Shown here: positions 33,916 through 43,843 of the stretch, piece by piece | Layout of the letters: each line of letters starts with the position of its first letter | Numbering within the stretch: the stretch's first letter is position 1 | Origin: Lachnotalea glycerini | Lineage (GTDB): Bacteria > Bacillota > Clostridia > Lachnospirales > Lachnospiraceae | NCBI RefSeq assembly: GCF_003201285.1 | Contig: NZ_QICS01000002.1 | Location: 1-64,000 of the forward strand | DNA length: 64,000 bases | Direction: 5' to 3' | Program-made: the position numbers and the translations under genes | The notes under the pieces: model-generated | Told to the model about the DNA's origin: nothing | The model's database searches: none | What the model saw: only the letters and a program-made list of their open reading frames with translations

Positions 33916-35460
33916 TTACTTCATACTATTTTTATCATGCTTTGCTATTTTAATCGTTAGGAAGTTCTTTATGTCAATTAGTCTTTTTAATAAGAAAATG
34001 CATAGGGGACCGGTAATAATGATAAGACCTCCTACCCAGAATAATCCAATGAGTGGTTTCGTAGAATATGGTATCATTAGGCCTTTGCCGGCAGAGGGGG
34101 AGACAGCACCAAGTGTTAGCAATAAAAAGCCGAGATGATAAACATAATATTCCATCGACTGAGTCTGAAATCGGCTTACAAGCCATAAGGAAAGAGGCAT
34201 TAATAAGACCCAGAACAAAAGCAGCCAGTATATTTTGACAAATCCAAAGAGTAGTATTATAACAAGAAGGCATAAGGTATTGATAGACAAAATCAGAATA
34301 CTTTTTTTTCTCAAACCATCAAAGTCCTTCCACAAGAGTATTAGGACATATACCAATGCAAAAACAATACTAACCGTGTTATAATACATTTTAGTAGTTT
34401 GCGTGTGAAAAAGGATCGGGGTTATAGTGCCCATAAATATCATAAAGGCGTATAGGCTTAAGCTAAAGCTTGCAGTATGTCTTTTAAGATAAGGAATAAA
34501 TGACGTTTTCGCAGATGTATGCGTTCGATTGTTTCTGTAAAAGACTATAAATAAAGTAATAACAAGCAGGAATAAAAACTGTAGAATTGTGATAAGTAAA
34601 TTACCAGTGGTACAGTCTTTCGCAGAAAGACTCTTTAATATTGTGTCTCTTGCTAAGAATATGCCAAAACAGGAAGTTATAAATGGCAAAGCACAAATGA
34701 ATTTGTGATTATATTCTTTTCGATGAATATAGCTGCAAAGCAATAGCCAAGGAATGAGGGCAGCATTTTCAATTGGATGCCAGGACCAGTATTCTCCAGA
34801 GCCGAAGAAATAATAAGACCAGAAACTTCCAGATAATAGACCCATTCCAAGAAAGAAGAAGCTGAATTTAATCCATTTATAAATCAGAGCATTAACTGCT
34901 TCTTGATAAAAGGTATTAAGAGCAGGCAGGAGTGAAAATAAAATAACCATAGAACTATAAGCAATAATAATGATAGGAGGATGCAAAAGCATCCAAGGAT
35001 TTTGTAGAGTAGCATTGAAACCAAGTCCATCACCAAAAGTAGCATTCATTTTGGAAAAGGGGTTTGATACGTAACACATGCAAGAAATATAAAAGCTGAT
35101 ACCGGAATAGATTCCAAAGGCTTTATCAGACCATAGAGAATCTAGTTTCCATACAAAGAATCCCATACTGATAAGAATTAAGGAACATAGTAACAATAAA
35201 CCTTCCTGTCCTGACCAAAGAGCGGATAGTTTATAAATTAGTTTAAGACCTAAACAGGAATGGTTATATACATAGCTGTACTCAAAATGCGATAAAACAA
35301 GATGATATAACATAATAGCATTTGCAGCCAATATAGAAAGAAAAGCAAGGCACCAAAAAAATAGTACTGGTTTTTTGCATTTTTTCCAAGAAAAGAAAAA
35401 GCATAAAAGGCCGCAAAGGCCGCATAAAAGAGTTGATGACAAGATGATATTATTTTCCAT
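33916..35460 (-). CDS. CcmF/NrfE-like cytochrome c biogenesis membrane protein (orphan)
   Basis: 514 aa, about fourteen membrane segments. The sequence YYFFGSGEYWSWHPIENAALIPWLLL matches the periplasmic heme-handling WWD region of CcmF/NrfE, with some of its tryptophans kept and Asp replaced by His. SAGKGL and HPPIIIIAYSSM further support CcmF. In full systems CcmF ligates heme to apocytochrome c, but no CcmE, CcmH or cytochrome gene is near. AAGGAGA points to the ATG at 35460 rather than the TTG at 35469. Thiol-related genes lie around it. Confidence 0.75.
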   Translation of the reverse strand: MENNIILSSTLLCGLCGLLCFFFSWKKCKKPVLFFWCLAFLSILAANAIMLYHLVLSHFEYSYVYNHSCLGLKLIYKLSALWSGQEGLLLLCSLILISMGFFVWKLDSLWSDKAFGIYSGISFYISCMCYVSNPFSKMNATFGDGLGFNATLQNPWMLLHPPIIIIAYSSMVILFSLLPALNTFYQEAVNALIYKWIKFSFFFLGMGLLSGSFWSYYFFGSGEYWSWHPIENAALIPWLLLCSYIHRKEYNHKFICALPFITSCFGIFLARDTILKSLSAKDCTTGNLLITILQFLFLLVITLFIVFYRNNRTHTSAKTSFIPYLKRHTASFSLSLYAFMIFMGTITPILFHTQTTKMYYNTVSIVFALVYVLILLWKDFDGLRKKSILILSINTLCLLVIILLFGFVKIYWLLLFWVLLMPLSLWLVSRFQTQSMEYYVYHLGFLLLTLGAVSPSAGKGLMIPYSTKPLIGLFWVGGLIIITGPLCIFLLKRLIDIKNFLTIKIAKHDKNSMK

Positions 35461-35747
35461 ATAATTCAAATCTCCTTATTGGTCTGAATTTTATTATTTC
35501 TGATGAATGATGTTGGGCTTTGCTTAGAATGAGCGTAAGTTCCTTGTAATAAATATGCAATAGGATGGGCTTAATATGTCATTTTTTAATAATGAATTAA
35601 AAAAGTAATTTCTATTTTTAATAAAAAAAGCAATTCTTATTTTTAATGATTGCCATACGCCATTAGCTTAGGTATAATATTAATAAATTTTATAAACCGT
35701 TTATAACATGCATATTATAAGTATTTCATTACGTATTGAGGAGAATG

Positions 35748-36869
35748 ATGGAAGAATACTATAAAGAAATAGAAAATGAATATAAAAAAATTGATCTGAA
35801 ATGGCTAAATCTTCATTATAAAACATCGGTGGGCGTAGTCATTTTTGCATTTTTTGTAGAGTGTGTGATTGGAATTCTTATGTATTATACGGACGAAATA
35901 AGTACAACTATTCCAATCTATTTGGTTAAATTCTTAATTGTTCCATGTGTATTTAATCTGTTTTGTATTATTATTAATAATCAGGTATTACAAAGTAAAT
36001 TGATTAAACAGGAATCAAAGATATATATTACTTCCTTAACGTATGTGCTGATTTGCTTTGTATTGTTTACGGCTCATAATACCTTTACCGCATTATACTT
36101 TATTTTCGCATTGCCTATTTTGCTTACTACGATATATGGGAATTACAGGCTGACTACAATAACAGCAGTTTCAAGTATGCTGGCATTAGCGGTTTCCGAG
36201 CTATTCACCAAATGGGACGTCGATAAAGAAAGTATATGGGGTGATGGTATACGTATGGGGAATTTTTTAATATCTATTTTTGTTTTGATTGCTTTTTCTG
36301 CGGTTTGTATGGTAGTTATCCACTTTGAAAGGGAAAAAAACGTGGCAAGTATGCAAAAGGAAATGGAGCGATATAAACTTCAAAAGAAATTGCAAATAGA
36401 TGAGTTAACAGGAATCTATAACAGAATTGGATTTCGAAATGCAATTCGTGATATGGAGGAGGATGATTCGGATAATACTTATATATTTGTAATGATAGAT
36501 ATTGATAATTTTAAAATATTAAATGATACTCTGGGGCATGTAACAGGTGACCATTGCTTAATTAAATTTGGAGAGATTTTAAAAAACAACGGTGAGGGGG
36601 CAATACCTTTTCGTTATGGCGGAGATGAGTTTGGCATCTTATTTAAGAATTATATACTGGAAGATGTGGTTGGAGTCTGTAAGAAGATTCAAAGGGATTT
36701 TGCCTCTATACGGATAGATAAAAGAGAGGGGCTGCCGCTCACTGTTAGTATTGGAATCGCTAAATATTCCAATAGTATGGCGCCATCCGCATTAATAATT
36801 AATACAGATAAAGCACTTTATGAATCCAAAATAGTAAAGAATACAATAACTATTTTTAAGGAATCTTAA
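35748..36869 (+). CDS. Membrane diguanylate cyclase (GGDEF)
   Basis: 373 aa. Six hydrophobic segments fill residues 20-195, followed by a coiled helix (FEREKNVASMQKEMERYKLQ) and a GGDEF domain with DELTGIYNR, DIDNFKILNDTLGH and the intact active motif RYGGDEF. The product-inhibition RxxD site is absent: the matching residues read GEGA. It should make c-di-GMP in response to a signal sensed by the membrane part. GAGGAGA selects the ATG at 35748 over 35745. Confidence 0.9.
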   Translation: MEEYYKEIENEYKKIDLKWLNLHYKTSVGVVIFAFFVECVIGILMYYTDEISTTIPIYLVKFLIVPCVFNLFCIIINNQVLQSKLIKQESKIYITSLTYVLICFVLFTAHNTFTALYFIFALPILLTTIYGNYRLTTITAVSSMLALAVSELFTKWDVDKESIWGDGIRMGNFLISIFVLIAFSAVCMVVIHFEREKNVASMQKEMERYKLQKKLQIDELTGIYNRIGFRNAIRDMEEDDSDNTYIFVMIDIDNFKILNDTLGHVTGDHCLIKFGEILKNNGEGAIPFRYGGDEFGILFKNYILEDVVGVCKKIQRDFASIRIDKREGLPLTVSIGIAKYSNSMAPSALIINTDKALYESKIVKNTITIFKES

Positions 36870-36919
36870 ACATTTAAAAGATAATAGAAGTTGAAGAAAA
36901 CGTATGTTTGGAGGAGTTT

Positions 36920-37855
36920 ATGTTTTATATATTAAGGGAAAATAATGTAAAAAAAACTGAGTTTATAGAACTGGACAGTAATGAAATATGTGTGGGATTT
37001 TTGACGGTAGAGGAGCTTAATCAGAGTTTTGACAGCTTGGGAATCAAAAAGAAAACATTTTTAGATTGTATGTATGATCAGACACATTTACGTACCAGCA
37101 TTGACACCTATGATGATTTTAGCTTTGGCATAATTAATATTGTATATGTGATGGATGTTCATAAGCCAAAAGACAGAGTAGCTTTTATCATAAAGAAAAA
37201 TTTATTCCTTTTAGTGAAATTAGTCGATGAGGATAATAGCTGCAAGGATATGATTGAGAATGCAGTAGGAAGATTGACGCAAAAGCAAACGCTTGGAAAG
37301 GTTGTTTCAGGGGTCTTTGAAAGTCTGTTGTTGAATGGAAACAAGCCACTCGAAATTACAGAGCGCAAAATTTTGAATATGGAGCAGCAACTAGTAAACG
37401 GCAGAATAAGCGAACACTTGAATCGAGATATTTTCAATTTAAGAAAAGATTTGTCTATTTTAAAAAATTATTATGAACAGCTTTTTAATATTGGCGAGGA
37501 GTTACAGGAGAATCAAAACAATTTATTCGAAGAGGATGATTTGAGGTATTTTAGGATTTTTACAGTTAAATCAGAACGACTTAGCAATAACACACAGCTA
37601 TTAAGTGAAAATTTGATTCATCTTAGAGAAGCCTTGGATGCTTCATTAAATTATAGTTTGAATAAGACGATGCAGTTTTTTACAGTTGTTACCACCATTT
37701 TTCTTCCATTAACGCTCATTGTAGGGTGGTACGGTATGAATTTTACTAATATGCCCGAGCTTACATGGAAATATGGTTATGTCACAGTAATTATTGTTTG
37801 TATGATTGTTGTTGGCATTTGCCTTTATTTATTTAAAAGGAAAAAATATTTTTAG
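36920..37855 (+). CDS. corA: CorA-like divalent cation transporter
   Basis: 311 aa. A long cytoplasmic domain ends in helices, then two C-terminal membrane segments with the family signature YGMN (WYGMNFTNMPEL) between them. It carries Mg2+ or Co2+ into the cell as a pentamer. GGAGGAG supports ATG 36920 rather than the earlier TTG. It is 50 bases after the diguanylate cyclase gene. Confidence 0.9.
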   Translation: MFYILRENNVKKTEFIELDSNEICVGFLTVEELNQSFDSLGIKKKTFLDCMYDQTHLRTSIDTYDDFSFGIINIVYVMDVHKPKDRVAFIIKKNLFLLVKLVDEDNSCKDMIENAVGRLTQKQTLGKVVSGVFESLLLNGNKPLEITERKILNMEQQLVNGRISEHLNRDIFNLRKDLSILKNYYEQLFNIGEELQENQNNLFEEDDLRYFRIFTVKSERLSNNTQLLSENLIHLREALDASLNYSLNKTMQFFTVVTTIFLPLTLIVGWYGMNFTNMPELTWKYGYVTVIIVCMIVVGICLYLFKRKKYF

Positions 37856-38037
37856 CTGTTTTGTATTCTATCATTGGCACTACTTATTGGAATACGTAAC
37901 AAAGGGGATTTTGTGCAAAGTAAATAGAAATACATAATGAGAGTGTTATGCTTTTATTTATTATGGAACCTAGATGATGAAAAGTTAATATAATAGACTA
38001 GAAAAAATTGTTCCGTAAAAGTAGAGGTTATGATTTG

Positions 38038-38280
38038 ATGAAGCAAAAGTATTGTTTAAATGATTTAAAGCCCGGACAACGGGCAAAAATTAAAGAATTG
38101 CTGTCAACGGATGGTATTAGAAGGAGACTGCTTGATATTGGTTTAATAGAAAATACAGAGGTTGAATGCATTGGTAAGAGTCCGGGTGGAGATCCTGCTG
38201 CTTATCTGATCAGGGGGGCTGTAATTGCGATTCGTTCAGAGGATTGCAGTAATATCTTGATTTATGATAAAGGAGTATAA
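38038..38280 (+). CDS. feoA: Ferrous iron transport protein A
   Basis: 80 aa SH3-like domain: LNDLKPGQRAKIKELL, RRRLLDIGLIENTEV, IRGAVIAIRSEDCSNILI. Start at ATG 38038 after AGAGG; a longer TTG frame is less likely. It assists FeoB and is encoded one base before it. Confidence 0.92.
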   Translation: MKQKYCLNDLKPGQRAKIKELLSTDGIRRRLLDIGLIENTEVECIGKSPGGDPAAYLIRGAVIAIRSEDCSNILIYDKGV

Positions 38281-38281
38281 T

Positions 38282-40423
38282 ATGGGGTTGACGAAAAATA
38301 GCGTTGGGATAAGAGCTGTAGATTCACATCTGAAAATTATCAAACAGACGCCAAGCGATAAAGTAGTTGCCATAGCAGGAAATCCGAATGTAGGGAAAAG
38401 TACTGTATTTAATAATCTGACTGGTATGAATCAGCATACAGGAAACTGGCCGGGTAAAACGGTGACGAATGCGCAAGGTTATTGCAGTACCAAACAAAAT
38501 TCCTATGTATTGGTGGATATACCCGGAACCTACTCCTTGATGGCACATTCGGCAGAAGAAAAAATTGCCAGAAATTTCATTTGCTTTGGGAGAGCAGATG
38601 CAATTGTTGTTGTATGCGATGCGACCTGCTTAGAAAGAAACCTTAACTTAGTTCTACAGACGCTTGAAATATCACGTAATGTGATTGTATGTATTAATTT
38701 AATGGATGAAGCAAGACGTAAAGGAATCAGAATTGACTTAAAGGAACTATCCAAACAATTAGGAGTTAGAGTAGTAGGCAGTATTGCGAGAAAAAAGCAC
38801 AGTCTAAATCAACTAATGCAGGAGCTTGATGTGCTAATGCAGAAAGAGCAGCAGACAGCTCCGCTGCAGATCACTTATCGTCCACCGATTGAAGAAGCAA
38901 TTTCCATACTTCAGCCAGTGATAGAAGAAAGATTCTCAGGTAGTATCAATTCACGGTGGCTGAGTCTGAAACTGCTTGATTATGACCAATCGTTAATGGA
39001 TGAAATCAGTGCTTATACGCATAAAGATATTTTCACAGATTCTTGTATTTTAGATGCACTAAAGCAGTCAAAAACAGTACTTGATACGAATAAAATAACA
39101 GGCAAAAGGCTGGAGGACAGTACAGTAGCCAGCGTTGTATTAAAAGCAGAAGATATTTTTAAGCATACGGTATTTTGTGAAAAAAAGCGTTATGACGATT
39201 TGGATCGAAAAATAGATCGGGTTCTTACAAGCAAATGGACCGGTTATCCTGTCATGTTGATACTTTTGGCAATTGTTTTTTGGCTAACGATTGCAGGAGC
39301 AAATTATCCGTCAAAGCTGTTATCTTGCGTATTATTTGGAATAGAAAATAAATTAACAGAGATATTTTATTATTTTGGTGCACCAATGTGGCTGCATGGT
39401 ATCCTTATTGCTGGTGCGTATCGTGTGCTGGCTTGGGTGATATCTGTTATGCTTCCGCCAATGGCAATTTTTTTCCCTCTTTTTACCTTACTGGAGGATT
39501 CGGGATATTTACCTCGTATTGCATATAATTTAGATAAACCCTTTAAGCATTGTTGTGCTTGTGGTAAGCAGGCTCTTACTATGTGCATGGGATTTGGCTG
39601 CAATGCGGCCGGTATTGTTGGCTGCAGAATCATTGATTCTCCCAGAGAACAATTAATTGCTATGTTAACCAATAATTTTGTGCCCTGCAACGGAAGATTT
39701 CCAACATTGATAGCTATTATCAGCATGTTTTTTCTTGGTGCTTCAACAGGAATACTTCCATCTCTTCTATTGGCTCTCTATATTACTATGATTATTGTAT
39801 TAGGTGTTTTGATGACTTTCATAGTTTCTTATGTACTATCAAAAACCGTCCTAAAGGGAGTGACGTCCTCCTTTACACTAGAGCTGCCGCCTTATCGCAG
39901 ACCACAGGTTCTAAAAGTTTTGGTTCATTCTATTTTCGACCGCACCATATTTGTACTAGGAAGAGCCGCTGTGGTTGCCATTCCAACAGGAATTTTTATC
40001 TGGATTATGGCAAATACATTTATTTCAGGAACTACAATACTTAATCATTGTGCCGGTTTTTTAGATCCATTTGCAAGATGGATTGGTCTGGATGGGGTAA
40101 TCCTTATGGCTTTTATCTTAGGTTTGCCCGCTAATGAAATCGTAGTACCTATCATCATAATGACATATATGGCACAGGGAAGTATGCAAGAAATAGAGAG
40201 TCTTACGAATATAAAACAACTATTACTTGCAAATAACTGGACGTGGATTACCGCAATCAGTACAATGCTATTCTCTTTGATGCACTGGCCGTGCTCGACT
40301 ACTTTATTAACCATAAAAAAAGAGTCTGGCAGCTTAAAATGGACAATGGTAAGCTTTATAGTTCCTACTTTTATAGGGATTCTTTGTTGCTTCTTATTTG
40401 CTAATATAGCAAAAATGTTTTAA
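38282..40423 (+). CDS. feoB: Ferrous iron transporter B
   Basis: 713 aa. N-terminal G protein domain with GNPNVGKST, DIPGTYSL and NLMDEA motifs, a helical GDI-like region, then two membrane Gate domains with conserved Cys-containing segments (FFPLFTLLEDSGYLPR, GFGCNAAGIVG, NNFVPCNGRFPTL). It imports Fe2+. AAAGGAG supports the ATG at 38282 over the in-frame ATG at 38264 inside feoA. No fur-type box is obvious to me upstream. Confidence 0.95.
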   Translation: MGLTKNSVGIRAVDSHLKIIKQTPSDKVVAIAGNPNVGKSTVFNNLTGMNQHTGNWPGKTVTNAQGYCSTKQNSYVLVDIPGTYSLMAHSAEEKIARNFICFGRADAIVVVCDATCLERNLNLVLQTLEISRNVIVCINLMDEARRKGIRIDLKELSKQLGVRVVGSIARKKHSLNQLMQELDVLMQKEQQTAPLQITYRPPIEEAISILQPVIEERFSGSINSRWLSLKLLDYDQSLMDEISAYTHKDIFTDSCILDALKQSKTVLDTNKITGKRLEDSTVASVVLKAEDIFKHTVFCEKKRYDDLDRKIDRVLTSKWTGYPVMLILLAIVFWLTIAGANYPSKLLSCVLFGIENKLTEIFYYFGAPMWLHGILIAGAYRVLAWVISVMLPPMAIFFPLFTLLEDSGYLPRIAYNLDKPFKHCCACGKQALTMCMGFGCNAAGIVGCRIIDSPREQLIAMLTNNFVPCNGRFPTLIAIISMFFLGASTGILPSLLLALYITMIIVLGVLMTFIVSYVLSKTVLKGVTSSFTLELPPYRRPQVLKVLVHSIFDRTIFVLGRAAVVAIPTGIFIWIMANTFISGTTILNHCAGFLDPFARWIGLDGVILMAFILGLPANEIVVPIIIMTYMAQGSMQEIESLTNIKQLLLANNWTWITAISTMLFSLMHWPCSTTLLTIKKESGSLKWTMVSFIVPTFIGILCCFLFANIAKMF

Positions 40424-40610
40424 AAATTGACAATTTTTTATAAATATCCTTGTTATTTTCAGAAATACCACTTAAGATATAGTTAAATTAATGAAGTAAA
40501 AGATGATGAAAAGTTAAGTTATTAAAAGTTCTGAGCTTATACATCTTAAGGCAAGCCAATTGATGCATTACAATACTTTATTAAATCATGTGGAATGGGG
40601 AAAGGAAAAT

Positions 40611-40967
40611 ATGCGAATGGACGAAAGAGAGCAGGAGCATACGCATTTGAGAGCGGATGGAACAAAGTATACACATAGCCATTTAAAGGAGCATAATCAC
40701 AGCCATGGTCATCAGCATACCAAGGCAGTGATTAACCGTTTGTCAAGGGCAAGCGGTCATTTAGAATCGGTCAAACGAATGGTGGAAGACGGAAAAGATT
40801 GCAGTGAGGTTTTAATTCAACTGTCAGCGGTCATTGCCGCTCTAAATAATGCAGGCAAGGTAATTCTAAAGGATCATATGGAGCATTGTATAGTTGATGC
40901 AGTAGAATCTGGTGATAAGACGGCTATTGATAATTTAAATAAAGCTATTGACAGTTTTATTAAATAA
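40611..40967 (+). CDS. CsoR/RcnR-family metal-sensing repressor with His-rich N-terminus
   Basis: 119 aa from the ATG at 40611 (GGAAAGGA site; the longer frame to 40560 is less supported). The first 40 residues hold about ten His (HTHLR, YTHSHLKEHNHSHGHQH). The four-helix domain shows Cys in DCSEV, then His and Cys four apart in DHMEHC, the C-H-C pattern of copper-sensing CsoR. The His-rich tail suggests extra metal buffering, perhaps nickel or copper. It is a lone gene, 190 bases downstream of feoB; the regulated promoter is not clear. Confidence 0.8.
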   Translation: MRMDEREQEHTHLRADGTKYTHSHLKEHNHSHGHQHTKAVINRLSRASGHLESVKRMVEDGKDCSEVLIQLSAVIAALNNAGKVILKDHMEHCIVDAVESGDKTAIDNLNKAIDSFIK

Positions 40968-40994
40968 GGATATATTGTAAAAAAGACAAGAAAA

Positions 40995-41093
40995 AGCAGA
41001 GTAGAATTTTGTGCGTTAAGTGCCATTTGAACAGGGAGTTGTCATTTGGACGAAAAGCGAAAGCTTGCGGTACAGGGTTCGCATCCCGCTGCT
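40995..41093 (+). promoter_or_regulatory. Tetrahydrofolate riboswitch upstream of folT
   Basis: The strand contains the THF riboswitch landmarks in order: GTGCGTTAAGTG, GGGAGTTGTC, a CGAAAAGCGAAAGC turn, TGCGGTACAGGG, and GCATCCCGCT, closed by AGCAG/CTGCT as stem P1. It ends 69 bases before the FolT start. The known aptamer binds reduced folates and controls folate transport in Firmicutes. Call is by motif order, not by covariance search. Confidence 0.85.
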
Positions 41094-41161
41094 ACATAAA
41101 TAGGTTCTTATTTCCTTCTTTATGTAGTAAATGGAGTTCACTGCGTAAAGGAGGAATTTTT

Positions 41162-41728
41162 ATGAAACAATTTGTTCTTATGTGTTCAGAGTCGGTAAAG
41201 GAATTAAAAAAAACGCAAAATATGGTGTTATGCGCGCTGATTGCAGCTATTGCTGTTATCTTAAGCTACACAACAACCATAGAAATAGGTCCCTATATCA
41301 AGCTTGGCCTTTCACAAATTCCCAACCAAGTGGTGAGTTATTTGTTTGGTCCAATTGTAGGAGGAGTATTTGGTGGTATGCTGGATGTACTTAAATTCAT
41401 CGTCAGACCAACCGGTCCATATTTTATTGGCTTTACGTTAAGCGAAATATTAAGCGGTATGATTTATGGATTATTTCTATATAAAAAACCGATTAATTTA
41501 AAGAGGATTGCGATTGCCGGCTTGTTAGACAAAGTAATTGTAAATTGCGGTTTAAACACCCTGTGGCTGTCTGTTTTGTATGGAAAAGGTTTTGCAATAT
41601 TATTAGCGGCAAGAATTGTTAAAAATCTTGTAATGTGGCCAATTGACAGTTTGATCATATTTATTTTATTAACCTATGTAGTTAAAATAATAAAACCGAT
41701 CCAAGGCAAGGTCAGCTTTAATAAATAA
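41162..41728 (+). CDS. folT: ECF transporter S component, folate-specific FolT
   Basis: 188 aa, six membrane segments. AAAGGAGG selects the ATG at 41162; the frame open to 41009 runs through the riboswitch and is not coding. Motifs include ALIAAIAVILSY, GPYIKLGLSQIPNQVVSYLFGP and FGGMLDVLKFIVRPTGPYFIGF-type substrate-binding segments. It captures folate and docks to a shared ECF energy module encoded elsewhere. The THF riboswitch upstream supports folate as substrate. Confidence 0.9.
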   Translation: MKQFVLMCSESVKELKKTQNMVLCALIAAIAVILSYTTTIEIGPYIKLGLSQIPNQVVSYLFGPIVGGVFGGMLDVLKFIVRPTGPYFIGFTLSEILSGMIYGLFLYKKPINLKRIAIAGLLDKVIVNCGLNTLWLSVLYGKGFAILLAARIVKNLVMWPIDSLIIFILLTYVVKIIKPIQGKVSFNK

Positions 41729-41873
41729 AATATCACTAATTTGGCTAATTGATAAAAATTCTTAAATTAATCAAAATATGTGACCTTATCACAGATAAAA
41801 AATGAAATATCAGTATAATAAGAGTATACAAAGAATTAAAGAAAAAATTATGGATAGCGAAGGAGAATGAATT

Positions 41874-42185
41874 ATGAGCGCAATGAAAATAACGAAAAGT
41901 AACTTTGAAGCAGAAGTAATCAAATCAGATAAACCGGTATTATTAGATTTTTGGGCATCTTGGTGTGGACCATGTAAGATGGTAGGACCAATCGTAGAAG
42001 AGGTAGCTTCGCAGGTTGGAGAAAATGCTAAGGTTGGTAAAGTGAACGTAGATGAAGAACAAGAACTTGCTCAGAAATATAATGTAATGAGTATTCCAAC
42101 TTTAATTGTAATCAAGGACGGAAAAGTAGTTCAAAGTGCTGTCGGTGTTCAATCCAAGCAGACGCTTTTATCAATGCTTCAATAG
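41874..42185 (+). CDS. trxA: Thioredoxin
   Basis: 103 aa, complete thioredoxin. Active site WASWCGPCKM, the cis-Pro loop MSIPTLIVIKDG and the usual central fold. Cytoplasmic disulfide reductant. The same region carries CcdA-TlpA, a CoA-disulfide reductase and a CcmF-like gene, so thiol handling is a theme here. Followed by a strong terminator. Confidence 0.93.
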   Translation: MSAMKITKSNFEAEVIKSDKPVLLDFWASWCGPCKMVGPIVEEVASQVGENAKVGKVNVDEEQELAQKYNVMSIPTLIVIKDGKVVQSAVGVQSKQTLLSMLQ

Positions 42186-42199
42186 TACTTAAAAACATT

Positions 42200-42231
42200 G
42201 GGTAGAGTTTATTTTAACTCTATCCTTTTTT
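42200..42231 (+). terminator. Terminator after thioredoxin gene
   Basis: GGGTAGAGTT pairs with AACTCTATCC around a 6-base loop, then six T. Confidence 0.85.
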
Positions 42232-42359
42232 GATTTCAACTTTTCATTTGTTACTTTTGTCTTTTTGGTACACTATGTGATTAAGTCACGGATGAATGCT
42301 TTGAAAGTCAATATAATAAGGGGTAATTATAGTGTAAATAGGTATAAAAGGAGGTTATT

Positions 42360-43694
42360 ATGATTGGTAATATAGTGGCAACAAATAGTATCAGCTTTAT
42401 TCTTGTATTTTTGGAGGGAATTTTATCTTTTTTTTCACCATGTGTGATTCCATTAATTCCTGTCTATATGAGTATTTTGGCAGGAAGTGCTAAAAATTCA
42501 AGGGTAGATGGCAGAGTAACTTATGAAAGAAAAAAGGTGTTTTTACATACCTTGTTTTTTATAATCGGAGTATCGTTCGCGTTTTTTATACTGGGAATGT
42601 CCTTTACGGCACTAGGTAAATTCTTTAGCAGCAATAAGCTGATGTTTACCAGAATAGGCGGAATACTGATTATTTTTCTGGGATTGTTTCAATTAGGAAT
42701 CTTTGATTTTAACTTCTTGCAAAGAGAAAGAAAAATAAATATTAATTTTGCTGACAAAACAATGAATCCTTTTTTGGCATTAATTATGGGTTTTACGTTT
42801 AGCTTTGCATGGACACCATGTATCGGCCCTGCATTGTCTTCTGTATTGATTATGGCCTCAGGGGCGTCCACTGCATTGTCAGGTAACCTGCTCGTATTAG
42901 TCTATGCACTTGGTTTTTTAATTCCGTTTTTAGTGCTGGGATTATTTACTTCACAGGTACTAAACTTTTTAAAGGAAAAACAGAAATTATTAAAATATAC
43001 AATCAAAACAGGAGGTATCATTCTTATTATTATGGGAATTATGACCTTTACAGGCTGGGTAAACGGTGTATCAAGCTACTTAAATTCGATTGGTAATAAT
43101 CAGCAAAGCACGCAGGAGAATACATCAGATGATACTGCTGATACGAAGGAATCAGAAAATGATACAAAGACAAGTGAAGATAGTACGTCAAACAATAGTT
43201 CAGATACAGCAACAAGTGATGAGGATACCGCAAATGATGTCATGCCGGCGGTTGATTTTACTTTAACGGATCAATATGGGAATGAACATACTCTTTCTGA
43301 CTACAAGGGAAAGGTGGTTTTCTTAAACTTCTGGGCAACATGGTGCCCTCCCTGTAATCAGGAAATGCCGCATATTGAAGAATTATATCAAGAATATAAT
43401 TTAAATCAGGATGAGGTGGTGTTCTTAGGGGTGACAAATCCAAAAAGTGATGCATATCCCAATAATTCAGATGAAACTAAAGAGTATATTACCTCTTTCT
43501 TAGAAAGTAACGAATATACATTTCCTACCGTATTTGATGAAACTGGCGAGCTTTTTTTGGCCTATTCTATTTCAGCTTTCCCTACGACCTTTATGATTGA
43601 TAAGGAAGGTAATGTTGCAGGATATGTACCTGGAATGATGACAAAGGATATTATGAAAAATGTCATTAATCAAGTTTTAGACTCTACAAATTAG
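42360..43694 (+). CDS. CcdA-TlpA/ResA fusion: membrane thiol transfer protein with thioredoxin domain
   Basis: 444 aa. Residues 1-235 form a six-segment CcdA domain with FFSPCVIPLIPVY and FAWTPCIGPALSS, the redox Cys pair of that family. A low-complexity linker rich in Ser/Thr/Asp/Glu (residues about 240-295) leads to a TlpA/ResA-like domain with FWATWCPPCNQEMPHI. Fusion would pass electrons from cytoplasmic thioredoxin to an outside-facing domain that reduces surface disulfides. The thioredoxin gene is 175 bases upstream. Confidence 0.9.
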   Translation: MIGNIVATNSISFILVFLEGILSFFSPCVIPLIPVYMSILAGSAKNSRVDGRVTYERKKVFLHTLFFIIGVSFAFFILGMSFTALGKFFSSNKLMFTRIGGILIIFLGLFQLGIFDFNFLQRERKININFADKTMNPFLALIMGFTFSFAWTPCIGPALSSVLIMASGASTALSGNLLVLVYALGFLIPFLVLGLFTSQVLNFLKEKQKLLKYTIKTGGIILIIMGIMTFTGWVNGVSSYLNSIGNNQQSTQENTSDDTADTKESENDTKTSEDSTSNNSSDTATSDEDTANDVMPAVDFTLTDQYGNEHTLSDYKGKVVFLNFWATWCPPCNQEMPHIEELYQEYNLNQDEVVFLGVTNPKSDAYPNNSDETKEYITSFLESNEYTFPTVFDETGELFLAYSISAFPTTFMIDKEGNVAGYVPGMMTKDIMKNVINQVLDSTN

Positions 43695-43785
43695 AAAAGT
43701 TTATGCAACACATCGGGCACTAAATATTTCTTAAATAAAAGTGTGCATTTTAGATATGTAGTGATTTTAGAAAATAAGATTTTTT

Positions 43786-43825
43786 GTAAAGAGATGGCGC
43801 AGTACTACATTCGCCATCTCTTTAC
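43786..43825. terminator. Bidirectional terminator
   Basis: GTAAAGAGATGGCG and CGCCATCTCTTTAC pair perfectly around a 12-base loop between convergent genes. Confidence 0.85.
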
Positions 43826-43843
43826 ATGTGGTTATTTATTTGT

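Noticed and set aside
41009-41161. Upstream extension of the folT reading frame
   Set aside because: The stretch is the tetrahydrofolate riboswitch, and AAAGGAGG immediately precedes the ATG at 41162.
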